Of a stretch of DNA of 64,000 nt, positions 37,048 through 45,503 are shown one piece after another. The stretch's first letter is position 1. The number at the start of each line of letters is the position of its first letter. The DNA is from Streptomyces iakyrus (GTDB lineage Bacteria > Actinomycetota > Actinomycetes > Streptomycetales > Streptomycetaceae), in NCBI RefSeq assembly GCF_000717055.1, contig NZ_JNXI01000003.1:62001-126000 (forward strand), read 5' to 3'. The notes under the pieces are model-generated. The model saw only the letters and a list, made by a program, of their open reading frames with translations. It had not been told where the DNA came from and did no database searches. Both the position numbers and the translations under genes were made by a program.

Positions 37048-37741
37048 GACAAAGTTGGACCTCCCGACCGGAACGGTCCTGCAGGACGTCGTCAACGACC
37101 TCTACACGAACGGCTTCGTACACCTAAGGAGTGCGATACCACCCGCGACACTGAAGGAACTGCAGGACGAGCTGGTCGGATCACTGTCCGCGGCCGCCGA
37201 GGACAGCAAAGCAAAGATCGTTCTTGACGCCCGCGGTGAGGTTCTCTCCGCAAGCGGCCTGGACAGATACAGCGACTTCATATTCGACCTGCTCCGTATC
37301 CCCGCGCTCCTGGAATTCGTGGGGGGACTTCTTTCCACCGGCGCGATCCCCCTGGTCGCGGAGTATTTCGCCAAACCGTCACAGGGCTCTGTCGCAACGC
37401 CGCCGCACCAGAACCAAGAGTTCCACAAGGACCATTTCACCGACTGGCTCGCGATCGGCCTCTGGTGCCCCCTGACCGAGGTCACGCTTGACGACTCGCC
37501 CTTGGAATACGGCTATCCGGCGACTCCGCCGGGAAGACTCCTGCCGCACAAGCCCTCCGACTCGCCGATCTTCGAACGAGAGTTGAGCGAGGAATTCCCC
37601 CAGGGCTACACGCCGGTACCCGCATCCCCAGGGGATGTGATCGTCCATCACGCCTACTCGGTACACCGGAGCGCGGAGAAGCTCAGGCCGGGACCACGGC
37701 AGGCGTTCGTCATGAACTACAGGTCATCCCCCTACCGTTAG
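37031..37741 (+). CDS. PhyH-family Fe(II)/2-oxoglutarate oxygenase-like tailoring protein with altered metal motif
   Basis: 236 residues; ATG 37031 lies 17 bases inside the methyltransferase gene. 'LYTNGFVHLRSAIP' is the typical PhyH start. The metal motif by position is His126-Gln-Asn128 ('TPPHQNQEF'), where ordinary members have His-x-Asp. A second candidate, 'HKD' at 132-134, sits closer to the following strand than usual. 'VIVHHAYSVHRSAEKLRPGPRQAFVMNYRSS' supplies the distal His and 2-oxoglutarate Arg. It would hydroxylate, desaturate or, if the Asn leaves an open coordination site, do other chemistry on the peptide. Confidence 0.75.
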   Translation: MSLLNETKLDLPTGTVLQDVVNDLYTNGFVHLRSAIPPATLKELQDELVGSLSAAAEDSKAKIVLDARGEVLSASGLDRYSDFIFDLLRIPALLEFVGGLLSTGAIPLVAEYFAKPSQGSVATPPHQNQEFHKDHFTDWLAIGLWCPLTEVTLDDSPLEYGYPATPPGRLLPHKPSDSPIFERELSEEFPQGYTPVPASPGDVIVHHAYSVHRSAEKLRPGPRQAFVMNYRSSPYR

Positions 37742-37742
37742 G

Positions 37743-38387
37743 ATGCGACGAAGTATGCGCGTCATCGCCTTCATCGGGCCGAGCCGACCGCGTCTCCTGA
37801 GCGATTCCGCCCGGATCGAGTGGCACGGCCCCGCTGTACGGGGGGACTTCGACGCGCTCGATGTGTCCGAGGGCGACGTCGTCGCCCTCGTCGACGGAGT
37901 CATGATCACGGGGCATTCGCCGTCCCCGACCGAATGCTTCCGCCTGATCTCCCGGGGAGTGAGGCTCGTCGGCAGCAGCAGCTTGGGCGCGCTTCGGGCG
38001 GTTGAGTTGCGCGACCTGGGCATGACCGGCTACGGCTGGGTCTACGACAAGGTCCTGGACCGGACCGTCACCTGCGATGACGAGTTGGTGTCGGACCTCG
38101 ACCCGCGGACCTACGAGGCGCGCACCGTGTTCCTCGTCAACGTCAGGTTCGGCCTGGAGGCCGCCCTGGCGGAGGGGATGCTGTCGCCGGCCGTGGCACG
38201 CCTCGCCGTCAGCGGGTTGCGCGAGTTGCATTTCACGGAACGCAGCCGCGCCGCGGTCGCCGCCGTCATGCGAACCGCCGGAATGACGAGCCGAGCCGTG
38301 GAGTACGTGCTCGACGACCGACATGACATCAAGAAGCGTGACGCGGAGCTTCTCTTCGACGCGATCGCCACGGGAGGGGTCCGGTGA
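37743..38387 (+). CDS. TfuA-like protein, YcaO partner
   Basis: 214 residues. It has the TfuA signature 'VVALVDGVMITGHSPSPTECFRLISRGVRLVGSSSLGALRAVELRDLGMTGYGWVY' (about residues 46-100), split here only by the reading of motifs: Asp-Gly, His-Ser-Pro-Ser-Pro-x-Glu and Gly-Ser-Ser-Ser-x-Gly-Ala-Leu-Arg-Ala. TfuA proteins assist YcaO enzymes in peptide or protein thioamidation, delivering sulphur. The gene overlaps YcaO by 4 bp and starts 1-2 bases after the oxygenase stop, so all are translated together. Confidence 0.88.
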   Translation: MRRSMRVIAFIGPSRPRLLSDSARIEWHGPAVRGDFDALDVSEGDVVALVDGVMITGHSPSPTECFRLISRGVRLVGSSSLGALRAVELRDLGMTGYGWVYDKVLDRTVTCDDELVSDLDPRTYEARTVFLVNVRFGLEAALAEGMLSPAVARLAVSGLRELHFTERSRAAVAAVMRTAGMTSRAVEYVLDDRHDIKKRDAELLFDAIATGGVR

Positions 38388-39652
38388 ACAAGGAGACCGA
38401 CGTGCTCGAGCGGCAGCTGGACGCGTTCTACCCGCGGTTGGCGTCATGGGGCATTACCCGGCTTGCCGATACCACCGGGTTGGACACCCTGGGTGTGCCG
38501 ACCGCCAGCGCCACCAAGCCGGGGACGAGCGACGGGCTGTGGGTCTACAGCGGCAAAGGCGGTACGCGGGCTGAAGCCCGGCTTACCGCGATCATGGAGT
38601 GCCTGGAGCGTACCGCGGCGCTGTGGCCGTGCGAGCCCGAGTGGATCTGGTCGTCGGAACAAGACCTCGGGACCCGCGAGGAGGTATGGGGGCCGGACCG
38701 CTTCACCGAGCGGAAGCGTCGATACGATCGTGGTTCTGCACTGCCCTGGGTCAAGGCCACCCGCTACCCCGACGGTTCTCCGGTCTGGGTGCCGGCACAC
38801 TACGCGTTCAGCGGCACGGCACCGGCCGAAGCCGGCCCGTCGCCGTTCGTGTTGACGTCGACCAACGGCCTCGCCGCCCACACCGATCCGGACTCCGCGC
38901 TTCTCCACTCACTGCTCGAGCTCGTCGAGCGGCACAACGTGTCGGTGGCCGAGGTACAGGCATCCCACGGCGGATTCCTGCCGTTGGCCAACCTCGCCAC
39001 GAAGCTCGGGTTGGGCCTGGACATCCTCGCGGGATTCCGGGACAACCTCGACGTGGCCCACACCGTCGACCCCGAGACCGTGCCGAAGAGCCTGCAGTGG
39101 ATCCTCGAGAGGTTCGCCGCCGCCGGGCTTCGCCTGACCATCAAACAGATCCCCTCACATGTCGGCCTGCCGACGTTCGGAGTGGCCGCGATCGAAGAGG
39201 TCGGCTTCGAGCAGTACCTGGGGTGCGCCGGATACGGTTGCGCGCTGTCCAAGGAGAAGGCGCTGCGAGCGGCGTTGCTCGAACTTGCGCAGACGAGGGC
39301 CACCGACCTGCAGGGCGCACGGGAAGACCGGCATTTGGTCGAGAAGCGCCGCCTGACAGCGATGCCCGAGGAACACTGGCTCGCCAGTCCGGGTACGCCC
39401 CACTCGTTCGTCGAGGACGAGGCTGCCCCGGTGACAGGACGACAGGCCCTGCAGCGCGTCTCCGCCGCACTGGCCGCCGCCGGCTTCGCCGACTGGGCCT
39501 ACATCGCCTTCCCGAGGTATGAGGGGATCCACGCCTGTCGCGTCTTCGTGCCGGGGCTGGAAACGTGGCACCCGAGCGCTGGAAGGTCCGACTACGGGGC
39601 AGCCCTCCAGACCGTGACCGGGATCGTGATGACCGATGCGACGGGTCCATGA
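38384..39652 (+). CDS. YcaO-domain cyclodehydratase/thioamide synthetase
   Basis: 422 residues. YcaO enzymes activate a peptide amide with ATP. 'KGGTRAEARLTAIMECLERTAA' (about 46-67) and 'SALLHSLLELVERHNVS' carry the Glu residues that bind Mg-ATP. 'GYGCALSKEKALRAALLELAQTRATDLQGAREDRH' is the later ATP-site helix. The C-terminus 'VTGIVMTDATGP' lacks the Pro-rich tail typical of azole-forming YcaOs. With TfuA and a core free of Cys, Ser and Thr, thioamide formation is favoured over azoline formation. There is no E1-like partner gene. Confidence 0.9.
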   Translation: MNKETDVLERQLDAFYPRLASWGITRLADTTGLDTLGVPTASATKPGTSDGLWVYSGKGGTRAEARLTAIMECLERTAALWPCEPEWIWSSEQDLGTREEVWGPDRFTERKRRYDRGSALPWVKATRYPDGSPVWVPAHYAFSGTAPAEAGPSPFVLTSTNGLAAHTDPDSALLHSLLELVERHNVSVAEVQASHGGFLPLANLATKLGLGLDILAGFRDNLDVAHTVDPETVPKSLQWILERFAAAGLRLTIKQIPSHVGLPTFGVAAIEEVGFEQYLGCAGYGCALSKEKALRAALLELAQTRATDLQGAREDRHLVEKRRLTAMPEEHWLASPGTPHSFVEDEAAPVTGRQALQRVSAALAAAGFADWAYIAFPRYEGIHACRVFVPGLETWHPSAGRSDYGAALQTVTGIVMTDATGP

Positions 39653-41007
39653 CTTCGAAGCGACGACATACGGGCGGCTATCCCCACCCAGCCAGGGAAG
39701 CTGACTTGGCCGTCCACCATGCCGAAGAATCAGCGGACAGGAAACTCGTGAGCCAGGACACGGCCTTCGCTACGCCCGGCCGAGCGGTGCCGAAGCATGA
39801 GAGGAGGCAGCTCACCCTGCTTCTGATCGGCCAGACGACCAGCGTGCTCGGCACCCAGACGACCGGGGTGGCCCTGCCGCTGTTGGCCACGGGACTGGCC
39901 GGCGCAAGCCCGCTGGCCATCTCGGCGATCGCCGCCGCACGCTACCTGCCCTACCTCTTCCTGGCAGTCCCGGCAGGAATCCTGGTGGACAGGAGCAACC
40001 CACGAAGGCTGATGATCGCCGCTGACGCGCTGCGCCTCGTCCTGCTCGCCTTGCTGCCGCTGCTCTATTTCTGCGGGGCACTGTCGGTCGTCGGCATGAT
40101 CGCGATCGTCATGCTGGTCGCGGCGGTCCGAGTGGTCTTCGAGGCAAGTCTGGGCAAGTACGTCATCGGCGCTTTCGACGAAAAGTCCTGGATCACTGTG
40201 AACTCGCGCGTCGATGCCTGCACCAATACCGGCATGCTGGCCGGCCCGCCGATGGCGGGTGCCATTGCCGGCGCTGTGGGGGCGGCTTGGGCACTGGTAC
40301 TGGACGCCTTCACCTACGCCGTCTCGTTGATGACCGTGCTTCGGCTCAGGCCGTCGGCCTTCACCATCCAAGCAACGGCCAAGGAGAGTCCCAGCAAGGT
40401 GAACCCAGCGATGTCCGGGGCCGTAAAGCTGGTCTGGCGCAACGTGACGCTGCGATACCTCGCCGTCGGGGGTGCACTGTCGAATTTCGGCTTCATGACC
40501 CTGCAAGGCATCTCAGTCGTCTACATGGTGCAAGCCCTGCATCTGGGCTCGCTGGTGACGGGACTCGTCATCGCCGGCCTCGGCGTCGGCAGCGTCGTCG
40601 GCGCGGCCGTCGCCCCCGGACTGGCCCGCAGGTGGAGCGTCTACCGCCTGACAGTGCTGGCCGCACCGGCCGCCATGCTGGGGCCGCTGTCCTTGATGTT
40701 CACGTCGGTCTCCGTCGTCGTCCCTGTCCTGGGATACGCACTCATGGGGGGCTCGGGCTCGCTGGTGAACGTCTTCACGCGTCGATATCGGCAGGGACAT
40801 GTTCCGGCCGATCTCTACGGCCGCGTATCCGGAGTCTGTGGAACCATGCTGATGGGCATGCTCCCGATCGGAGCGATCTGCGGCGGCCTTGTTTCCGTCT
40901 ACGCCGGATACCGGCCGGTCCTGTGGATCAGCGTGGTGGCGTTCGGCTTGGGGACCCTCAGCTTTATGAAATCCTTCAGGTCTGGGTTCCGAAGGGTAGG
41001 GTTCTGA
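39649..41007 (+). CDS. MFS exporter of the RiPP-like operon
   Basis: 452 residues with a long (about 55 residues) polar N-terminus before the first of 12 membrane segments ('LTLLLIGQTTSVLGTQTTGVALPLLA'). Motif A-like 'VPAGILVDRSNPRRLMIAADALR' lies between TM2 and TM3. The later half has 'LAVGGALSNFGFMTLQGISVVYMVQALHLG' and 'PIGAICGGLVSVYAGYRPVLWIS'. This is the drug-exporter/enterobactin-exporter type. Its ATG overlaps the YcaO stop, and it probably secretes the finished product. Confidence 0.85.
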   Translation: MTSKRRHTGGYPHPAREADLAVHHAEESADRKLVSQDTAFATPGRAVPKHERRQLTLLLIGQTTSVLGTQTTGVALPLLATGLAGASPLAISAIAAARYLPYLFLAVPAGILVDRSNPRRLMIAADALRLVLLALLPLLYFCGALSVVGMIAIVMLVAAVRVVFEASLGKYVIGAFDEKSWITVNSRVDACTNTGMLAGPPMAGAIAGAVGAAWALVLDAFTYAVSLMTVLRLRPSAFTIQATAKESPSKVNPAMSGAVKLVWRNVTLRYLAVGGALSNFGFMTLQGISVVYMVQALHLGSLVTGLVIAGLGVGSVVGAAVAPGLARRWSVYRLTVLAAPAAMLGPLSLMFTSVSVVVPVLGYALMGGSGSLVNVFTRRYRQGHVPADLYGRVSGVCGTMLMGMLPIGAICGGLVSVYAGYRPVLWISVVAFGLGTLSFMKSFRSGFRRVGF

Positions 41008-41009
41008 CA

Positions 41010-41687
41010 GTGGAAGCGCTGAATCCACGAACTCCTGAAGAAATAAGGAGCGACCTCCTCGATGCCTGGAACCCACGCGGGGCGGGGTCGACGGTCGGTA
41101 CGGAGTACGAGCGACTGATCATTCTTCCCATGGCGAATCGCATGGCGCTGGTAAAGGTCAACAAGATTGCCAGCGCTCTACTTCTCGAAGAATGGCAGGC
41201 GGCGAGATCCCTGATCGACGGTTTCTCACAGGCGGAAGCACGGTTGTGTACGTTGCGCGGGAGTGTTCTTGCGGCGAAGACGATCCGCGACGCCAAAGCC
41301 GAGGGCACGGACGCCACTTTCGACGGCGAGGTCGATCTACGTTGGCGTGCGGCGACACTCCGCCTCAGAGAAGAAGCCGGCGTTGCTATGGGCTATTCCG
41401 CCAACGCGTTTCATGAAGGGGTCGACCGGCTTTTGGACCACTGCCCGGATCTGGCATCCGGCAACGTAGTGATCCTGGACATGATCAGTCGACTCCTGGC
41501 GCCGCTGTCGGCCGACGCCGGCCGGGGGGCTGCCTTCGCGGGCGCGGCGCTTTTCGTCGGCTCGCTGCTGGTGTCGGACTTCAGGACGAGGCGTGACCTG
41601 GCCCGGGAACAGTTGGCGTTGGTCATCGCGTTCACGCACGGCGACGTCATCTCCTGCAGCGACGGACACATCCAAAGCTCCTCTTGA
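41010..41687 (+). CDS. Unknown protein at the end of the RiPP-like operon
   Basis: 225 residues from GTG 41010, two bases after the MFS stop. Largely helical and charged, e.g. 'ERLIILPMANRMALVKVNKIASALLLEEWQAARSLIDGFSQAEARL'. One weakly hydrophobic stretch ('GRGAAFAGAALFVGSLLVSDF') is followed by 'RTRRDLAREQLALVIAF'. No domain recognised. Possible roles are a leader-peptide-handling partner, an immunity factor or a maturation chaperone; none can be supported further. Confidence 0.6.
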   Translation: MEALNPRTPEEIRSDLLDAWNPRGAGSTVGTEYERLIILPMANRMALVKVNKIASALLLEEWQAARSLIDGFSQAEARLCTLRGSVLAAKTIRDAKAEGTDATFDGEVDLRWRAATLRLREEAGVAMGYSANAFHEGVDRLLDHCPDLASGNVVILDMISRLLAPLSADAGRGAAFAGAALFVGSLLVSDFRTRRDLAREQLALVIAFTHGDVISCSDGHIQSSS

Positions 41688-41717
41688 TGCTGCAGTCGCA
41701 GTTCGCTACGGAAGTCC

Positions 41718-42091
41718 GTGGCCCTGGATGCAGCGGCGGCAGCGGCAGCGTCTGGTGATGGCGTGGTGGTGCCTGCGCTCGCCGCCATGACAGCGAGCGA
41801 CGCCGGCACATCGGTCATCCTCCTCGACCGAGACGAGTTCACCGGCCGGCCAGCCCCCGGGACGGCGTGCCGCATGGCCCGCCACGTGCTGGAAGCGGTG
41901 GCCGCGCACGGCCACCTGCGTACTCAACGGATCTCGACCGGCTCTACCACCTCATGGACTCAGACGCCGAGCTCTTCCACCCCACGCTGATCGCCGCCGC
42001 TGTCCGGGCGCGGCTGCTCCGGCATCCCGCTGCCGTACCGCGCCCGTTGATGCGGTCGGTGGCCACGACCGGGATGGCCGCGCTGCCGTGA
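41718..42091 (+). pseudogene. Remnant of an FAD monooxygenase with the middle deleted
   Basis: The first half reads 'GVVVPALAAMTASDAGTSVILLDRDEFTGRPAPGTACRM', a worn version of the FAD-binding start of the gene at 23277. It then jumps to 'LEAVAAHGHLRTQRIST' and, one frame over, 'DLDRLYHLMDSDAELFHPTLIAAAVRARLLRHPAAVPRPL'. That matches the end of the same protein ('DRVYHLVGSPAGLLHPALLAAAVRGRLLG'). About 340 residues between are missing. Confidence 0.75.
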
Positions 42092-42225
42092 CGTCCCCCT
42101 GGTTCCCGCACGAATACGTCCCGTGAGGCGAGTGCCGCACCGCGGCCTCCGCTTCCCGCTCGCCGGGCTCGACGAAGGCCAGTACCGCCCGGCGGACCGC
42201 AGCCGGGCCTTGGAGACCAGAGAGG

Positions 42226-45200
42226 TCAGGAACGGTCTCTGGGAGAGCGTCTCGCTCCGAAGAGCACTGGTTCCGGGGTCGGTTCGGTCCGCCGTTCGAG
42301 GGCGGCGCGCGTCACGAGGCCAGCCAGTGCGGACCGGGAAGGCAGTCTGGTCTTGCGGTAGATGGCCGACAGGTGGCTCTCCACCGTGCGGCTGCTGAGG
42401 AACAGCTTCGTCGCGATGGCCTGGTTGCTCAGCCCTTCCGCGACGAGATCGGCGATCTCCCTTTCGCGTCTGGTCAGTTGGTCGAGCTCTGTCGGCGTGC
42501 GCAGCAGTTCGTCCATCTGTTCCGGGCCCGTGGCGGGTCGGTAGGGTTCCGTCGGCCCGAACGTGGCCGCCTCACCCGGTGGACGCACGATCGCGGCCAG
42601 GTCGGACAGCAGGCGGGCGTCGCCGTCGGCGAGGAGACGGCGAGCCCGGCTCCACATCGCGCTGGCGTGTCGGGCGTCGCCTGCGGCCTGTGCTTGCGGG
42701 GTGGCCAGGAGCAGGGAGTACGCCTCCCAAAGCGTCGCACCGGAGGGTACGTACGCCTGCGCGGCGCGTTCGAAGAGACGGGCGGCCGCGCGGGGGTCGC
42801 CCCGATGCTGGGCAAGCGCCGCCTCGGCGCGCAGTGCCGCCCCCCGCTGGCCGTGCAGCCCCATCCGTTCGGCCTCCGCGACCGCCTGTGCGGCCCAGCG
42901 CGCGGCCTGCTCGGCGTCGCCGACCGCGAGGGCGGTGTTGACGAGGGTCTCCAGCTGGCCGGGGCGGATCGAGGGCTGAAGTTTCATCAGTTCGGGACCG
43001 CCCGCCGTCAGAATGGCGTGCTGTGCCCGGTGCGGCTCGCCGCGGACGAGGGTCGTGTGGCCGAGCATGCATCCGGCAAGTGAGGCCCACCAGTGTGCGC
43101 TTCCGCCGGCCGCGGCCACGGCCTCCTCGGCGGTCACCAGGGCACCGGTGTCGCACAGGGGGCGGCACAGGAGGAGGATCAGTGCCTTGAAACACAGTGT
43201 GAAGGCCAGCAGATCGCTGCTGCCGATGGCTCGTGCGACGGATTCCGCCTCCTCTGCCGACTCCAGGGCGGCCGGCACCCGGCACGTGGTGAGCTGCACG
43301 AAGGCCTTGCCGGTGAGCAGGTGAGGCAGAACGTGGACCTGGCCGCTGCGGCGAGCGATGTCCAGCCCCCGGTCGGCGTGGCGTTCCGCGTCGGCGTAGC
43401 GCTCCAGCACGGCTTCGGCCCAGGCCAGCCAGACCAGCGACTCGGAGACTTCCGTGACGGCGGGATCGGTGAAGCCGTCCACGAGCCCGGCCGCGGCGTC
43501 GGCGAACCGGCGGGCCGCCGCGACCTGTCCTTCGTAGGCCTCGCCCAGCGACGCCAGCGCCAGGACCGCTGTCTCTCCCATGAGATCGCCGTGCGAGCGG
43601 GTCACCGCGAGGGTCCGCGCCATGTCGTCCCGCACATCGGCGTAGGAGACGGTGTTCAGGGCGGCCATGCCGAGGGCGAGTCCCACGGAGACCGCCTGGC
43701 GCGGCTCGGGACCGGGGATACGGGCGAGTTCCCGCTGCAGCAGGGCGAGCGCTTCCGGGGAGTGCCCGAGGTGGCGTTCCATCATGGCGCACAGCGCTGT
43801 CGCCTCACCGCGCAGCGACGCGTCGGCCTGCCCCGGCCCGCTGATCAGCGCATGCAGCAGATCACGGCTCTCCCGCAGGCTGCCGCCCACACCCAGCGCT
43901 CTGGCACGCGCCAGGGTCAGCTCGCCGCGCTGCCGCGCGTAGGCGGGCGTGTCCGGCATGAGCCGCAGGACGGCCTCCAGCAGATGGGCGGCTGTGGCGG
44001 GTGCAGTGTGGGCGAACTGGGCGGCGGCCTCGCTCAGAACGGCTGCCGCCACGGGATCCCAGCCGACCAGTGATCTCTCCACATGGTGGGCGCGTTCGGC
44101 GGCGGTGGCGCCGGTGCGGGCCAGTTCGTCCGCGGCGATGCGGTGGATCTCGGCACGGCGGGATGCGGGGGTGTACTCGTAGACCGACGCCCGCAGCAGC
44201 GGATGGCGCAGCGTCCAGCGGCCGTCGGATCCCACGCGCAGCAGGTCGCGCCGTGCCAGTGCGCCGATGCAGTTGTCGAGTTCTGCCGCCGTGGGTTTCC
44301 CGATCCCCAAACTCACCATGGCGGGCGTGGCATGGTCCCCGAGGACCGCCACCGCTTCGAGAGTCCGCTGCTGTGCCGCAGGCAGCGCGTTCAATTCCTC
44401 CAGGAGCAGGGCGGCGAGTCCGCTCGGTGCCCCGGTCCCGGTGTCGTCGTGGCCGCGAGCGGCGACGCCGCCCCGGCGTGCGCCGCGCCGGTGCGCGTGC
44501 AGGAGGCAACGGAGGTAGAGCGGGTTGCCCCCGCTGGCCTCGTAGATCTCCTTGGCGTCGCGCGGTGGCAGATCCGGGGCCAGTGCCTCGATCGACTCCT
44601 GCTCGGCCAGCGGTCGCAGCCTCGTGCGCAGAACGGCTCCGCTGTCGACGCCCCGCATGAGCGCGGCGTCCAGGCGGCGCGGCGTCTGCCGTTCGCGGCG
44701 GGCCACGACCAGCAGCACGGGCCCTCGTACCGGGTGCCGGATCATGTGGTCCAGCAGTTCCAGGGACGCGGGATCCGCCCAGTGCAGGTCGTCCAGCGCC
44801 ATCATCAGCCCGCTCCGCCCCGCGAGCCTGGTCAGCACATCCGCGACGGCGCGGTAGAGGCCAAAGCGGTCGCGGACGCCCATGCCCTGTGCCGCGTGCT
44901 GCGCCACGCCGGCCCCGTACAGGAGGGGTGCCACCGCCTCGGGCACGGCGTCCGAGGTGAGGAAGGAGGGATCGGCGTCGACGAACGCGTCCGTGAACGC
45001 CTGGAACGGGGTGTGCAGTTCGTACTCCGTGGCCCTGCCACGCAGCACGGTCAGCCCCCGCTGTCGCGCCCTCGCACAGAACTCGCTGAGCAGTCGGCTC
45101 TTGCCCATGCCGGCGTCTCCGGCGACGTCGATCACGGCGGGAGCGTCGTCCTGCCCCACACGGCCGATCACCGAGTCGAATCGTGCCAGTTCGGCAGCCC

Positions 45201-45258
45201 TGCCGACCAGCTTCGTCGCCGTCTCGTCGAACGCCAGCACCATCCTGTCCCCCTCCAT
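42226..45258 (-). CDS. Large ATP-binding LuxR-family (LAL) transcriptional regulator
   Basis: 1010 residues. The N-terminal ATPase has Walker A 'DVAGDAGMGKSRLLSEFCA' (about 44-60) and Walker B 'LMMALDDLHWADPASLELLDHMI'. A long tetratricopeptide-like helical middle follows. The C-terminal LuxR helix-turn-helix is 'LTRREREIADLVAEGLSNQAIATKLFLSSRTVESHLSAIYRKTRLPSRSALAGLV'. LAL proteins are often pathway-specific activators of secondary metabolism. Its position beside the RiPP-like operon (540 bp away, opposite strand) makes control of that operon possible but unproven. Start at the first ATG; another ATG lies five codons on. Confidence 0.9.
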   Translation of the reverse strand: MEGDRMVLAFDETATKLVGRAAELARFDSVIGRVGQDDAPAVIDVAGDAGMGKSRLLSEFCARARQRGLTVLRGRATEYELHTPFQAFTDAFVDADPSFLTSDAVPEAVAPLLYGAGVAQHAAQGMGVRDRFGLYRAVADVLTRLAGRSGLMMALDDLHWADPASLELLDHMIRHPVRGPVLLVVARRERQTPRRLDAALMRGVDSGAVLRTRLRPLAEQESIEALAPDLPPRDAKEIYEASGGNPLYLRCLLHAHRRGARRGGVAARGHDDTGTGAPSGLAALLLEELNALPAAQQRTLEAVAVLGDHATPAMVSLGIGKPTAAELDNCIGALARRDLLRVGSDGRWTLRHPLLRASVYEYTPASRRAEIHRIAADELARTGATAAERAHHVERSLVGWDPVAAAVLSEAAAQFAHTAPATAAHLLEAVLRLMPDTPAYARQRGELTLARARALGVGGSLRESRDLLHALISGPGQADASLRGEATALCAMMERHLGHSPEALALLQRELARIPGPEPRQAVSVGLALGMAALNTVSYADVRDDMARTLAVTRSHGDLMGETAVLALASLGEAYEGQVAAARRFADAAAGLVDGFTDPAVTEVSESLVWLAWAEAVLERYADAERHADRGLDIARRSGQVHVLPHLLTGKAFVQLTTCRVPAALESAEEAESVARAIGSSDLLAFTLCFKALILLLCRPLCDTGALVTAEEAVAAAGGSAHWWASLAGCMLGHTTLVRGEPHRAQHAILTAGGPELMKLQPSIRPGQLETLVNTALAVGDAEQAARWAAQAVAEAERMGLHGQRGAALRAEAALAQHRGDPRAAARLFERAAQAYVPSGATLWEAYSLLLATPQAQAAGDARHASAMWSRARRLLADGDARLLSDLAAIVRPPGEAATFGPTEPYRPATGPEQMDELLRTPTELDQLTRREREIADLVAEGLSNQAIATKLFLSSRTVESHLSAIYRKTRLPSRSALAGLVTRAALERRTEPTPEPVLFGARRSPRDRS

Positions 45259-45503
45259 TGATGTCCCTCTCGATGTCCCCCCGGTGAGCGCTCCGGTCCC
45301 CTCGGACAGGACGCCCCGAACCTCTGTGCGGTCGTTATCACGACGGGGGTAGCACGGTGCGGTCCTGCCGCGGGTCGCGACCTCGGCGGCGGCTCAGGCG
45401 CCTCTCGCCGTGGCCGCGTGGACCCATGTGCCGTTGGGCATGCCCCGCAGCTGGGCGGCGAGGCTGAGACTGCGTCCGGAGGGCAATACCGAAACGGCTG
45501 TGG

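Noticed and set aside
43093..44073. 326-codon plus-strand frame within the LAL regulator
   Set aside because: Antisense shadow; the minus-strand product has Walker and LuxR motifs.
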